Of a DNA stretch of 64,000 nucleotides, positions 51,901-62,377 are shown one piece after another. A program made the position numbers and the translations under genes. The notes below the pieces were generated by a model. It had not been told where the DNA came from. It worked only from the letters and a program-made list of their open reading frames with translations, and did no database searches. Source of the DNA: Prorocentrum cordatum (taxonomy: Eukaryota; Sar; Dinophyceae; Prorocentrales; Prorocentraceae); NCBI GenBank assembly GCA_963575745.1, contig CAUYUJ010010380.1, forward strand, positions 45,001 through 109,000. The letters run 5' to 3'. The first letter of the stretch is position 1; each line of letters starts with the position of its first letter.

Positions 51901-52261
51901 CCTCGCACGCGAGTGTCAGGACAGCGTCGCCGACCGATGAAGAAGGACTCGAACTCCTGCGCCCTGAGCTGCGACCGAACAACAGTCCGAACACAAAGGC
52001 CGTAAACGAGAAGATCGTCAGAAGCACGAGCACGCTGAGAAAGCCAAACCCGTCGACGCTCTTGGAGTGGCAATGGCAGTCACACTGGCAGATGCACTGG
52101 TTCGCGCGGCCGACCAACTCTGCCAAGAGGCGGCACTCCCCGCTGGCGGTGTCCACTGGGGGTGGCGCCTCACAGAAGCACTCGACGGGTGCAGGCCACA
52201 GGAGAGTGCGAAGGAAAGCAAGCTCGCGAATCGTCGAGAAACCGGAGAGCAGAGCTTCCAT
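51803..52261 (-). CDS. small Cys-rich membrane protein ORF upstream of gag
   Basis: The first ATG of the element, at 52261-52259, opens a frame of about 153 residues, 14 bp inside A1. It has a Cys-rich segment (CFCEAPPP, then CICQCDCHCHSKS) followed by a strong hydrophobic helix (GFGFLSVLVLLTIFSFTAFV) and a Ser/Arg-rich tail. It overlaps the gag start by about 98 bp in another frame. It may be a separate small membrane protein. A fusion to gag by frameshift is the alternative. No family recognised. Confidence 0.5.
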   Translation of the reverse strand: MEALLSGFSTIRELAFLRTLLWPAPVECFCEAPPPVDTASGECRLLAELVGRANQCICQCDCHCHSKSVDGFGFLSVLVLLTIFSFTAFVFGLLFGRSSGRRSSSPSSSVGDAVLTLACEDGDASAVPGSPPRRPGPRLLLSGRGRGGSGVA

Positions 52262-52274
52262 ATGGTTCCTATCT

Positions 52275-52343
52275 TGAACCAAAAAGCGCTATAGAGCGGA
52301 TAACGGATGACGAGGTCGGGTCATGGACGTGGGGCGCAAATAT
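52275..52343 (-). repeat. split direct repeat A1
   Basis: 69 bp copy of A2 at the 5' end of the element as read on the minus strand. It ends CAAATAT against the ATC tract. Confidence 0.9.
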
Positions 52344-52354
52344 CATCATGATCC

Positions 52355-52401
<47 letters not shown>
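52344..52401. repeat. (ATC)n microsatellite, right flank of the PAT/Ngaro-like element
   Basis: A nearly pure ATC run directly adjoining A1. With 45890-45954 it forms the presumed original insertion target. Confidence 0.95.
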
Positions 52402-52402
<1 letters not shown>

Positions 52403-54600
52403 CAGTACAAACAAAATGACTCGGCCATATCCGAGAAGTCTTGCATGCGCGTAAACGCGAATATTACCACATTCTTCACACTCTGACGGGCCGCTCGGCG
52501 ATGGCAGCCGCGCGTCCAGTTCAGTAGGCACCTGGCTCCCCGCAGCGGGCACGGGCATCGATATCATTACCACCGCAGTCATCCTCATCATCAGTAACGG
52601 CAGCCCGCATAGAAAAGGTTGGCCACCTTCCCAAGGGTACCCTTGCAGCCTTCCCTCCTCGGCCCATCCTTGGCCACTTGCGTTTGCCGGGGCCCGTCCG
52701 AAAAGCTTCGAAATGGGTGTCCAAGGCCATTGCATCCTTATCGCGGGTCCTTATGATGCGGGTCGATTGCACCATATCCACCATTGTCAACATAAGCCAA
52801 ATCTGGTGCAATAGGCCGTCGCGCCCAGAGCCTCCCCAGAGCTGCCCGTGGCCCCCCCGAGCCTCCAGACAAGTTCCATCGAAGTCCAAGACGCGCGAGC
52901 CAGGTATTGTTACCAAGTTTCCACTCCCAGGCTCGAATGCCCCGACGGACGGTGCTCGCAGCCGGCGGGCACGCCAAGCGTCAGTTGACGCGCAGCGCCC
53001 GGACTCTTCGTCGTCTTCGCCGTTGTCGTCGTCGTTGTCGTCGTCTTCCTCCTCGTCTGGGCCCGCGCATCGGGGCGAATGGGCTCCCAGCGCTTTCTCG
53101 CGCGATTGCGCGCGCGTTTGATTCGCGTCTTCCTAAGATAGAATCGAAAACGCGGTCGCCGAATTGATTTTTTGGGGCAGCTTTGCCAGAAGAGTGCGTG
53201 TCCATGCGTTTTAGGGCCGCCTCCCCAGCGAGGGCGCACGAACGCGCGCGCCTCAGAACCCCGCGCCCAGAAGCCGACCCCAGCTCGCTGCGTCAAGCTT
53301 GCCCTTTCGCCCTCCGTGCTGTCGCGGAGCACGTGCGCCCTCGTTCTTGCCTCGCCTCGGCTCTGGGGCGCACCTGGGGGTGTTTGCGGGGGCCGAAGTT
53401 GAGGCGTTTAGTGGGCCATCCAGGGAGCCATCGATGAACCATTCGCGCGCGGACCGAACGCCCCCATCGGAACCTTGCCTGGCGGGGCTGCGCGGGCCCA
53501 CGTGGCTCAAGGGCCCGAGGGTCGCGGGCCCTTTTCACTCGACGAGCCAGGCCCTTGGGCCCGTGGCCCCAGGGCCGCGCCGCGGACTTCGCGGGCCCCT
53601 GACTCTACGCCCCAGGAGCCCTCGACCTTCGATTATGTTGCCCAGGAGTCGTTGGTCATTCCTTGCGGGCTCCAGGAAGTCCCGCCCCTTCGGCGCCGGT
53701 CGCCGCGGTCCTTCGCCTCTGACCCTGGGGCCCAGGTATCGTGGGCCCCTCGACAGCGGGCCCGGGGGCATCGCGCGCCTTGGGCTGCCGCCGAGCCCCC
53801 AGAAACATGGAATTCTGCGCACTTTAGCGGAGGGCTTTGGACTCGGGGTCCGTGGGGCCCCAGGCACACAGGCCGCCTGCGCGCGCCGGGCATGCCCCCC
53901 CGAGATGCCACCGAAAGACGCCGCCGAAAGATGCCCCGAAAGATGGCAGATTCACATCGCCGAATATTTAGCGAACGTTCGGTGAATTATCTTCTGTCTT
54001 GTTGTTTACAGTGCGGATCACCATTCCGAACGTCGGCCGGCAAGATTCGGAGGTCTGGCTCCGCGCGATTCAGAGCCCCATTCGGGCCGTCGACGGGCAA
54101 GATTCGGAGCAGGTGCGCGGTCGACGCAAGCAGGATTTTGAGGTGGGACTCGGTTACGCGAGGCGCGCTCAAGGCCATCTTCGACCGTTTTTTTTTAATG
54201 AAAAGGCATTTTTTCCAGTAGTCTCTTGGGAGCTTTTCAGGAGCCTCTCGACATCGTTTCAGAAGCTCTCAGAGCTCCTCGTCAGGAAGTGAGCTTCGTG
54301 CAGACAAACCCCAGGACCGCTTTGCGATCCTTCCAGGCGCCTTTCATGAGCCTTTGAGGAGCATGAGAGATGGCATTGGGAGCCTCTGCAGGAGCCCCTG
54401 CAAGGCCTTCCGAGGATCTCCTGGGGAGCCCCCCCCGCCGCGCCCAAGTCTGAGCGCGAAAACCAACGCGGGTTTCCGACGGGCTGCCAAGGGAAGGGCG
54501 CCGGCGGCTGCGCGGCTCCGAACGCGGGCGCCGACGGTGGCCTCTCGACCTTGAACCTTCCTCATTTCATGACCGGTTCGCCCCGCTTTTTTCCCTTACC
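52402..54600. other. unassigned GC-rich sequence
   Basis: No gene recognised. Short repeats of CCGAAAGAtGCC-type units (about 14 bp, three copies) lie at 53905-53945, and GGGCCC-rich imperfect repeats fill 53500-53770. A GAGCCTCTGCAGGAGCC-type segment near 54380 is similar in style to other dispersed repeats. Confidence 0.4.
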
Positions 54601-55198
54601 CATGGCCTTGTGTTCTCTGTTTTGCTTTTCCATCCATTCCTCGCCGTCGCCCTCGTCTTCGCCCTCCCTCCTCTTCCTTTTTCTCCTCCCTATCATCGCT
54701 CGTTTGTGTTCTTGCTTTCGCGTTATCCCTGTCGTATGCCCCCTCGTCTTCGTCGCCGCCCTTTTCCCCGTCCTCCTCGCCCCCCCTTTTCCTCGTCCTC
54801 CTCGCCCCCTCTTCATCGCCATTCCTCGCGCGCCTCCCAACTTCCTACGCCCCTTCGCCTCCCCCACTTCCGAGTCCTCCTGCGTTTCTGTGGCGTTCCG
54901 CGTCGCGCACCCCTTCATCAGGTTCGCCTTCTGCTCGCGCGTCTGCTCCGCGCCCATGTATCATTTTCTGTCATGGCCTCTCTTGCATTTTCTTTCCGCT
55001 GATCGTCCTTTCCCTCCGTGCCGCGTCCTTGCCCCGCTCCAATTTTCCATTGTCGCATTCCTCTTCTTACCAGTTTCCTGCCAATCCCCCCGCTGGAACA
55101 TATCGCCTTTCCGCCCGCGACGGCCCCCCCCCGAATCGCGAGCGTTTGGGGCTCCGGGGCGGTTCGGGTTAAGTCGGGGCCGTCGCGCGCGCGCCGGA
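54601..55198. other. pyrimidine-rich unassigned sequence
   Basis: C/T-rich text without a recognised gene. A long frame encodes alternating hydrophobic and Pro residues, typical of pyrimidine tracts. Confidence 0.4.
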
Positions 55199-55267
55199 GA
55201 TCCTCCTCCTCCTCCTCCTCCTCCTCCTCCTCCTCCTCCTCCTCCTCCTCCTCCTCCTCCTCCTCTT
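55199..55267. repeat. (CTC)n / (GAG)n microsatellite
   Basis: A pure CTC run of about 65 bases. Confidence 0.97.
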
Positions 55268-55559
55268 CCATGTCGCATCCGCGCAGTTGGGGGTGGGGCG
55301 TCCTTGCCGCGCGCGCGCTGGCGCCCTGTCGGCTGTTGCGCGTGCAGGCAGCATGCTTAGAAATCGTCGTCGTCACCGCCCTTTTTCTGTAGGGGGGGCG
55401 TCGCGCAACTTCGGCGCGCCGGCGACACAGCGCCCCCGCAAGCCGCAACACCCATGCGGTTGTGGTGCGCGCAGGCGGACTGTCTCGAAGTGGTCGTCGT
55501 CGTTGTCGTTGAGCATTCATGTCTAAAGAATGATCAGCGCGTGTCTCCGGAAGCGGTTC

Positions 55560-56235
55560 CGCGCTCTCTCGCCTCGACGCCGGCTACATTGTCTCTGAAA
55601 AGAGGCTCCCGCGCGAGCGTTCGCTCGAGTGTGATGGTGTGCCCTTGGAGGCCCAGCTACGACGACAACGGTTCCCGCTCGATATTTCCTCACAGTTTAC
55701 CCCGAGACACGCTGGCCAGGGAGGCCCCCGAACTCAGGAACGGCGCTCTCGTTCGAGACTTCCTCGCAACTCAGTCAAGTTGGCGGAGGCCCAGCCACGA
55801 CGGCAGGGGTTCCTGTTCGATACTTCATCGCGATTCACTCCAGGAGCCCCTGGCCAGGAAGGTCTCCGAACTCAGGAACGGCGCTTTCGCTTGAGACCTT
55901 CTCGCGAATCAGAAACATTGGTGGCGGCCCAACTACGACGACAAGGGCTCTCGTTCGATATTTCCGCAAGATGTATTCGCAGAGGCCCTTGCCAGAGAGG
56001 CCCCCGAACTAAAGAGTGGATCTCTCGCTTGAGATTGTCTCGCAATTCAGGCAAAGTGGTGGAGGCCCAGACACGGTGACAAGGATTCGGAATCCTTGTT
56101 CCTGGATTCCTGGATTCCCCTTCGATATTTCTCAATATGTATTCTGAGAGGCCCTGGCCCGGCCCGAGAAGCCCCTGAACTCAGGAACGCCGCTCTCGCT
56201 CGAGAGTTCTTCGCACTCCAGTCAGTGGCTTAGTG
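55560..56235 (+). repeat. 138-bp minisatellite, about five units
   Basis: GAGGCCCAGCTACGACG-type cores recur at 55648, 55786, 55924 and 56062, exactly 138 bp apart, with GAGGCCCCCGAACTCAGGAACGG-like blocks between (the longest shared part is split here: GGCCCCCGAA, then CTCAGGAACGG). 138 is a multiple of three, so frames stay open across units. The last, partial unit ends near 56235. Confidence 0.9.
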
Positions 56236-56630
56236 GGCCCTGGAAACGACAGGGCCGTCTTTTTACCGGTTCCATGTTGCCGTTTTTTTGCCGGTTACTC
56301 AGTGGCCGACAAGGAATAGATTCTCCCCGAAAGGGGGTGCGATCGAAGACGAAGTGGGCGGGTATCGAGGGTTGGGGTATACAGAATGCAAAACACGCGT
56401 GCCAGTAAGAGCGAACAGTCTTGAAATTATCGTTGTTGCTGTCGTTGTCGTCTTCGTCGTCGTCATCGTCGTCGTCGTCGTCGCCGTCTTCGCGTTCGCT
56501 TCGGCGCAGAAGCAGGTTTTGTGCCTATCCGGCGCTTCGTGGTGAAATGGCGCGTTCGGTTCGCACCTTTCAGTTTTGAAGACGAAGCCGCATTCTCGCG
56601 CAGGTTTGGGGGGGTGTGAGGGGTGCGCCG
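56236..56630. repeat. spacer with (GTC)n run
   Basis: Unassigned sequence containing an imperfect GTC microsatellite at 56430-56492. Confidence 0.7.
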
Positions 56631-56955
56631 CATGGAGGCGGAATTGCATGCGGACCCTGCCATTGGGGCTTTCGGTGGAGCACCCTATTGGGATCTGTAA
56701 GGCCACGAAACGTGTGAGGGGTGCGCCGGCATAGAGGTGGAACTGCATGCGGATCCTGCCTCTGGGGCTCTCGGTTGAGCACCCTGTCGGGTCACGAAGC
56801 GTGTGGGGGGTGCGCCAGGAAATTTGACTGGTGCGGAGGGCAGAGGCAGGGACTAGGGATGGGAGGAGGGAGGATGGGGAGGAGGAGGCGGGAGGGAGGG
56901 ACGCGGGGCGTTGTCTCTTCAGAACGAGGATCCAACACCACAGGATGGTTGGGAG
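56631..56955 (+). repeat. dispersed array family, copy 2 (short)
   Basis: Two units of the GGTGGAACTGCATGCGGA type at about 56637 and 56735, then the G-rich spacer and the tail with GTCTCTTCAGAACGAGG and CAACACCACAGGATGG. No clear head is present. Confidence 0.85.
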
Positions 56956-57200
56956 ATGGTCGCAGGGATGCCATTCACTCTGGCCTCGGTGGTGGCGGTG
57001 GTGGGGAGGTGCAGTTTTATAAAAATTAAACAAGAACAAGAATGCCCAGATGCTTTGATCCTCAATATTTATCCTCCCCTGGAGGAGAAGCACCAAGAGG
57101 AAAAGCAGGATGGACGACCAGGAGAGGCAGGAGGAGGAGCGGGAGGAGAGGGGGAAACAGCCACAGCACCACCAGCAGGAGGGGCAGAACTTACAGCTTG
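56956..57200. other. unassigned sequence, possibly intronic
   Basis: Follows the tail of array copy 2. It includes an AGGAGG-rich purine segment at 57115-57160. No gene recognised. Confidence 0.3.
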
Positions 57201-57372
57201 GAGCCAAGGGCTGGAGAGGTCTTTTCGGAACATGTCGTGGTACATCCTCACGTACCCTCTCGTGGCTGCGTTGTACTGCACCTTGCCAGGCACTGGCGGG
57301 CCGCGGCGGGCGTTGGGCAAGTTTAGGGTAGTGCTTGGCATCAATTTGTTTCGCAGCGTGGCCCATGTATGA
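57201..57372 (+). CDS. weak candidate exon of a membrane protein
   Basis: The frame reads RSFRNMSWYILTYPLVAALY followed by CTLPGTGGPRRALGKF. The hydrophobic helix followed by LPG and a basic segment recalls the cytoplasmic end of cation/Ca2+ exchanger helices in dinoflagellates, but the likeness is short and from memory. AG dinucleotides upstream (for example at about 57193) could act as acceptor. The frame stops at 57372 and coding may not continue. Composition differs from surrounding repeats, which is the main reason to list it. Confidence 0.25.
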
Positions 57373-58630
57373 TGCGGTTGTCGCTCGGATCACGCACACC
57401 TTGCTGCAGTCACGCATCATGAGCTGCGGTGTTCGCAGCAGGCAGCAGGCGGTCGCGGCTCTGGAGCGCTTCCAGATGGCACGGTGGGCGTCAGTCTTTG
57501 AGCGTCAACCAGGTCCTGGCCTACGTACCTCATCCAGCCTTCGTGTTTCAGAGCAGTGGGCAGAGCCGCCCGCCCATCTTGTTAGGTTGCATCAGCGGGG
57601 AGGTTGAATTAGACATCCCTCCTGGCAGAGCCTTGCTTATTATCCGGCCAGGTCGGGCGTGCTACATTGCACTGTGGCGCGGCAAGCTGCAAGCAGGATG
57701 TTGTTACTATATGTTTCGAGGCCCTTCTGCTCTCTCAGCGCGTTATAGCTTGTGCGCACGACGACCTCCCCCATCAGTTTTCATCTTCCCCTCGCTTCCT
57801 CCAGGACTGATTCTTGATCACGTCTGCAGCGAAGAAGTGCGCTGCGTCATCTTTCGTTTCTCTTAGGGGCCTCAAGCCAAAACGATGCGCCATCGCACAA
57901 TAACAGTCCAGAAAGAGTTCCGAGATCCGACGACGTAAAAAATCACAGCGCCTCACACACAAACCTATCAACATTTCCTCGGTTCCCGACCGATTCTTTG
58001 TGCGGGACATTTTGAGCCAGATCGGCCCGCGGGGGCCAGGTACCCGAAACACGGCAAAATCGTTGATCGTGTTTTTTCGCTAGCCATGGATGTAAAGACT
58101 CCTTCCCTCCGATCGGTTTCCTCAGGCGGCCGTTCGGCACGGTGCTGTTACCCGAAGGCTCTCGGTGAGATGCAGCTGCGGAAATACTTTTTGAGAATCG
58201 AGAGCCATCTGGGAGGTCCCGTTTGGGCTTGCGTAGGCCCGTATTCCGTTGGACATTTGCACTCACGAAGTTGGCAAGGCGAGATAAGGCGTCGATCTAA
58301 ACGGTGCTTTTGCGATTTCGCGGGCCGTTGTCGTTTTGATATCGGTTTGCGGCAGAGGCGGATTGAAGACAAAACGAGGGAAATCGACAACACGACGAAA
58401 TCGAACAACTGTTTGGATCGATCCATGGGCGAGGTCCCGTTGGACGCTGCGTAGGCTCGCACCCTGTTGAGCCCCCCACCCAGGGTCCTGTGAGTGTGTG
58501 TGTGTGTGTGTCACGGCGAGAGCTGCGCTGTTCCATGACCCCCTCGCGTTATGAGAAAATCGTGACGGTTTTGTTTCGCCAGTTTCGGCCTCCGGGGGCC
58601 CTTACCGCGTTTCGGGACCGTCAAGTATCC
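57373..58630. other. unassigned sequence
   Basis: No convincing gene. A (GT)n run of about 22 bases lies at 58490-58511. Confidence 0.4.
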
Positions 58631-58631
58631 T

Positions 58632-59845
58632 GGCGAAAGACCCAACCATATGCAGTTGTCAGTAACGCAATGGTAAATACCGTCCTCGGTGGAGCTCCCT
58701 GTGGGGCCACGAACCTTGTGAGGAGTGCGCCGAAATGCGGGTGGAACTGCATGCGAACTTTGCCACTGGGGCCCTCGGTGGAGCTCCCCATGGGACGACG
58801 AACCGTGTGAGGAGTGCGCCGAAATGGGGGTGGAACTGCATGCCCACTTTGCAACTGCGGCCTCCGGTGGAGTTCCGTATGGGGCCACGAACCGTGTGGG
58901 GGGCGCCGAAACGGGGGTGGAACTACATGCGAACTTTGCCATTCAGGCCTTCGGTGGAGCTCCTTATGGGGCCACGAACCGTGTGAGGGGTGTGCCGAAA
59001 TGGGGGTGGAACTGCATGCGAACTGTGCCATTGGGGCCTTCATTGGAGCTCCCTAGTTATGGGGCCACGAATCGTGTGAGGGGTGCGCCGACATGGGGGT
59101 GGAACTGCATGCTAACTCTGCCACTGGGGCCTTCGGTGGAGCTCCCCATGGGGCCACGAACCGTGTGAGGGGTGCGCCGAAATGGGGGTGGAACTGCATG
59201 CGAACTTTGCCACTTGAGCCTTTGTTGGAGCTCCCCATGAGGCCACGAATCGTGTGAGGGGTGCGCCGAAACGGGGGTAGAACTGCATGCGAACTGTGCT
59301 ACTGGGGCCTTCGGTGGATCTCCCTATGAGGCCACGCACCGTATGAGGGGTGTGCCGACATGGGGGTGGAACGGCATGCTAACTTTGCCACTGGGGCCTT
59401 TGTTGGAGTTCCCTGTGGTGCCACGAACCGTGTGAAAGGGGTTCGCCGGAATGGGGTGGAACGGCATGCGAAGTTTGCAACCGGGGCCTGTGTTGGAGTT
59501 CCCTATGGGGCCACGAACCGTGTGAGGGGTGCGCCGAAATGGGGGTGGATCTGCATGCCCACTTTGCAACTGGGGCCTTCGGTGGAGCTCCCTGTGGGGC
59601 AACGAACCGTGTGGGGTGCGCCGACATAGGGGTGGAACTGCATGCGAACTGTGCCACTGGGGCCTTCGGTGGAGCTCCTTATGGGGCCACGAGCCGTGTG
59701 AGGGGTTCGCCGAAACAGAGACAAGCAAGGGGCAGAGGCAAGGATGGGGAGAGGGAGGGGAGGCAGCGGGAGGAGAACGAAGGAGGACGCGGGCGCTGTC
59801 TCTTCAAAACGAGGACCCAACACCAAAGGATGGTTGGGAAAACAT
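58632..59845 (+). repeat. dispersed array family, copy 3: head, ~89-bp array (about 12 units), tail
   Basis: The head (CCAACCATATGCAGTTGTCA at about 58642) resembles that of copy 1. Units of about 89 bp follow from 58690 to 59715, with the GGGGTGGAACTGCATGCGAA and GTGTGAGGGGTGCGCCGAAA blocks. The tail at 59730-59845 has GTCTCTTCAAAACGAGG and CCAACACCAAAGGATGG. Confidence 0.9.
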
Positions 59846-61200
59846 GATTCACCTAGGGGCGTTGGTCTGTTATTAACCAGTGGCGGGGCTTGTAAGATAG
59901 GTACAACTAGTTCGCAGAGTTCGGTTTTTGGGGGGTTACATGCTTGTTTGATGACAAATTGTGTGGTTGATTTGTCTGCGATCATGTTTCGCATGTGGGA
60001 CAACCTCGCTACAACGTCAACACTGCTATTCATACGGATCTTCCGACATGCGACGCGTCAAAAAGTTCAGCGCTAACACGTGTTTTGCTATTTTCATCGG
60101 GACAAGTGCACGCGATGCCGTCCGAAAGTGTCACGTAGATCGCTGGAACTTGTCAAGTGCAGGTCGGGATGTGCACAGGATCGCGATCAGAGTCGCGCGC
60201 GCCGCGGCGTTGCCCAGCGCTGCCCAGACAGCGCCAGTCGTCTCGAAGTTCACGCCGCCCGACCAATTATATAAGAGGTCGTCAAGGGTAGTGCGCAACG
60301 AATGCCCGATCCCCCCAGGCACGTTGGCAACTCGGGCGGCGCTGACTGTGCGCCGCGCGCGTTCGTCCTGCAAGAGTTCGTCGAACACAGCATAGCTCCA
60401 GTACGCGGCACTACCCCCTCGATAATCTATGCCCTCGGCCAGGGCTTCCCAGGGAGGGGGGGGGGGGCAATCAAACCAGAGAATGATGTTCCATGGTCTA
60501 TTATGGGGCACGGGTGTTTGGGCAATTGGCAGCGCGCCAATTCCATGAAAGGTTTGATATGTTCGCAGGTGACATGGTGAACTCGGCCAGGGTTGCCCAC
60601 CCAAGTCTCAGAAGGTTTGCCGCTACTCGCTCGTATGTTTATGCAGCTCAGCATGTTGTCGCATTCGTTCCTTTCGTAGGCAACTATATTGCGGCGCGGC
60701 CAGCATTGAACATGCCGCGAAACGCCCCCGCCGATGCCGACATCTCTCGCGTGTCCGAGTGCGCGCGAACGTGCTCGCTGAGAGAGACGGCGCAACCAAG
60801 GCTTCGGCGCCCGCCATGCGACCCCGGTCGCGGAGCAGACGCCGCGCCAGCAGATCGATCCAACATCCTGGCGGATGGTCGACCACGGCGTCGGCGAGAC
60901 GCGGCGCGCGACGATCGCAACGCGCTGCGGCTTCCAGGTGCCGTTCTCGCTGGCAAGCGTTGCAGGACGTCCGCGGGAATGGCTGCGTGGGGCTCAGAGG
61001 GCGCCAGCATGCAGGGCACGGCAATCACCCCAGCGAGCGGGCCGCCACGGGAGCGGTTACGCCCAGAATGCGGAAGGTGGACACGACGCGCGACGAGCCA
61101 ATATTTCCTGTCGATCCACCCCAGCGCCGCGGACCCAGCCCTCTGGCGGTGCAGCGCGACGCGGCCCCGCCTGGCCCTAGCGTCGGATCGCCCAATCCTT
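59846..61200. other. unassigned sequence
   Basis: No gene recognised. A G homopolymer of about 14 bases lies at 60456-60470. Confidence 0.35.
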
Positions 61201-62377
61201 GCTTCGTAGGTGGACTTGTCCCACTGCGCAGTCGTATGCCCGATCCTGTAGCAGTGGGCCGCGCCCTCCTCTGGGGCCGACGGCAGCGCCGACGGCTTTG
61301 CCGCTGCGGGCTCTTTCGCCGCCCCGGCCTTCGCGCCCTTGCCCTTGGTCGGCGTCGCGGCCTCCATGCGCTGCGTGGCCATGTTCGGCTGGCTGGGGAA
61401 CTCTTCGCCGTCGTCGTCGCCATCGGCCCCGCCGCCGTCGGCCGCAGCAGGGCGCTTCCTCGGCGCGGCTGCAGCCCTCGCCTTGTCGGCGAGGCATTGG
61501 CGAAACTTGGCCCGCCGTCGCTAGAGTCGGCATTGGCACCTGCTGCCTTCGCTCTGGGCGCAGCATCTGGAACGGGCGCATCGCGCGATGGCGCCTCTAG
61601 TTCGGGCGGCGCGAGGAGGCCGCGGCATTGCCCTGCAGGCGCCGCCGCGTTGGCGGGGGCAGTGGCGCCCGCCGCATTGGCGAAGAGCGCCGCGGTCGGC
61701 TGCCCGCCGAACATGGATTGGCACGCCGCCGTCCGCCATCCAATTGTCGGGTCTGCGGCTGGCATCGCGGACGCGACTTCGGGCGCAGCGGCCTCGCATT
61801 TGGCCTTGGTCTGGAGCCTCGAGCAGTCTTTCGCGCGGACTCGGGCCCGCCTGGGCGCCCCCCCCCCCCCCCATGGATGGGCCGTCGTTGCCGTGCACCT
61901 CTGCCCACCGCGGCTCGCTGCGCAACTGGCCCGCGGCGTCGCAGCCCCAACCAGGTCGCCCCGCGCCCCTGCGCGACCATGCCTGCGCAGTTTTTTACGT
62001 TGGCAAGTGCCGCCTTCGCCCTCCGCGGCAACTCGAGCCATTTCTACCGCGCGAGAACATCCCGCAGCGTGCGCCGCCACTGACGCCGCCCGCCTCTCGC
62101 TAGCCTCGGATAGAACGTCGTGCCAGTCAACCTGTCGCGGGTGACCGCGCGTCTCGTGAGTGCTGTCTCTGGCAGGTCTCCTCTGGTCAGCATCGCGATC
62201 TCGCCCACAGCGAACCACTTCGAGAAGGTCGCTATTTCTCTGCCACTGTTTGATGCTACTGGAGGGGCCAAGCAAGCCAGTCTGGCAACTGACGGCCGAG
62301 CATTGCCTTTGTGATCTGGACTGGGGGGCACGCGCCCAATGCGCCGGCATGAGCGTGGGCCACCAGACTCGTTGCAT
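61201..62377 (-). pseudogene. possible retroelement gag/ORF1 remnant with half a zinc knuckle
   Basis: On the minus strand an Ala/Pro-rich frame (62377-61025) and a neighbouring frame containing HCYRIGHTTAQW (61221-61256) are present. The latter has exact CCHC spacing (x-X2-C-X4-H-X4-x), but the first and last Cys are replaced by Ala and Trp. LINE ORF1 and gag proteins of dinoflagellates often have such knuckles after Ala-rich regions. With two ligands missing and no enzyme domain nearby, this is tentative. A C homopolymer (61859-61874) may have caused frame changes. Confidence 0.22.

Larger units (their letters stand above)
45955..52343 (-). mobile_element. PAT/Ngaro-like tyrosine-recombinase retrotransposon (DIRS order)
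   Basis: Read on the minus strand the order is A1 (52343-52275), a small membrane-protein ORF, gag-like ORF, reverse transcriptase, RNase H, tyrosine recombinase, methyltransferase-like domain, then B1 (46194-46123), A2 (46124-46056) and B2 (46026-45955). A1...B1-A2-B2 is the split-direct-repeat arrangement known for PAT and Ngaro elements of the DIRS order. Coding sequence is broken by at least one stop and several frameshifts. Both ends meet an ATC microsatellite and no target duplication is expected for this class. Confidence 0.9.

Noticed and set aside
53299-53985. A 228-residue Gly/Pro/Arg-rich frame
   Set aside because: It follows GGGCCC-rich imperfect repeats and has no motif.
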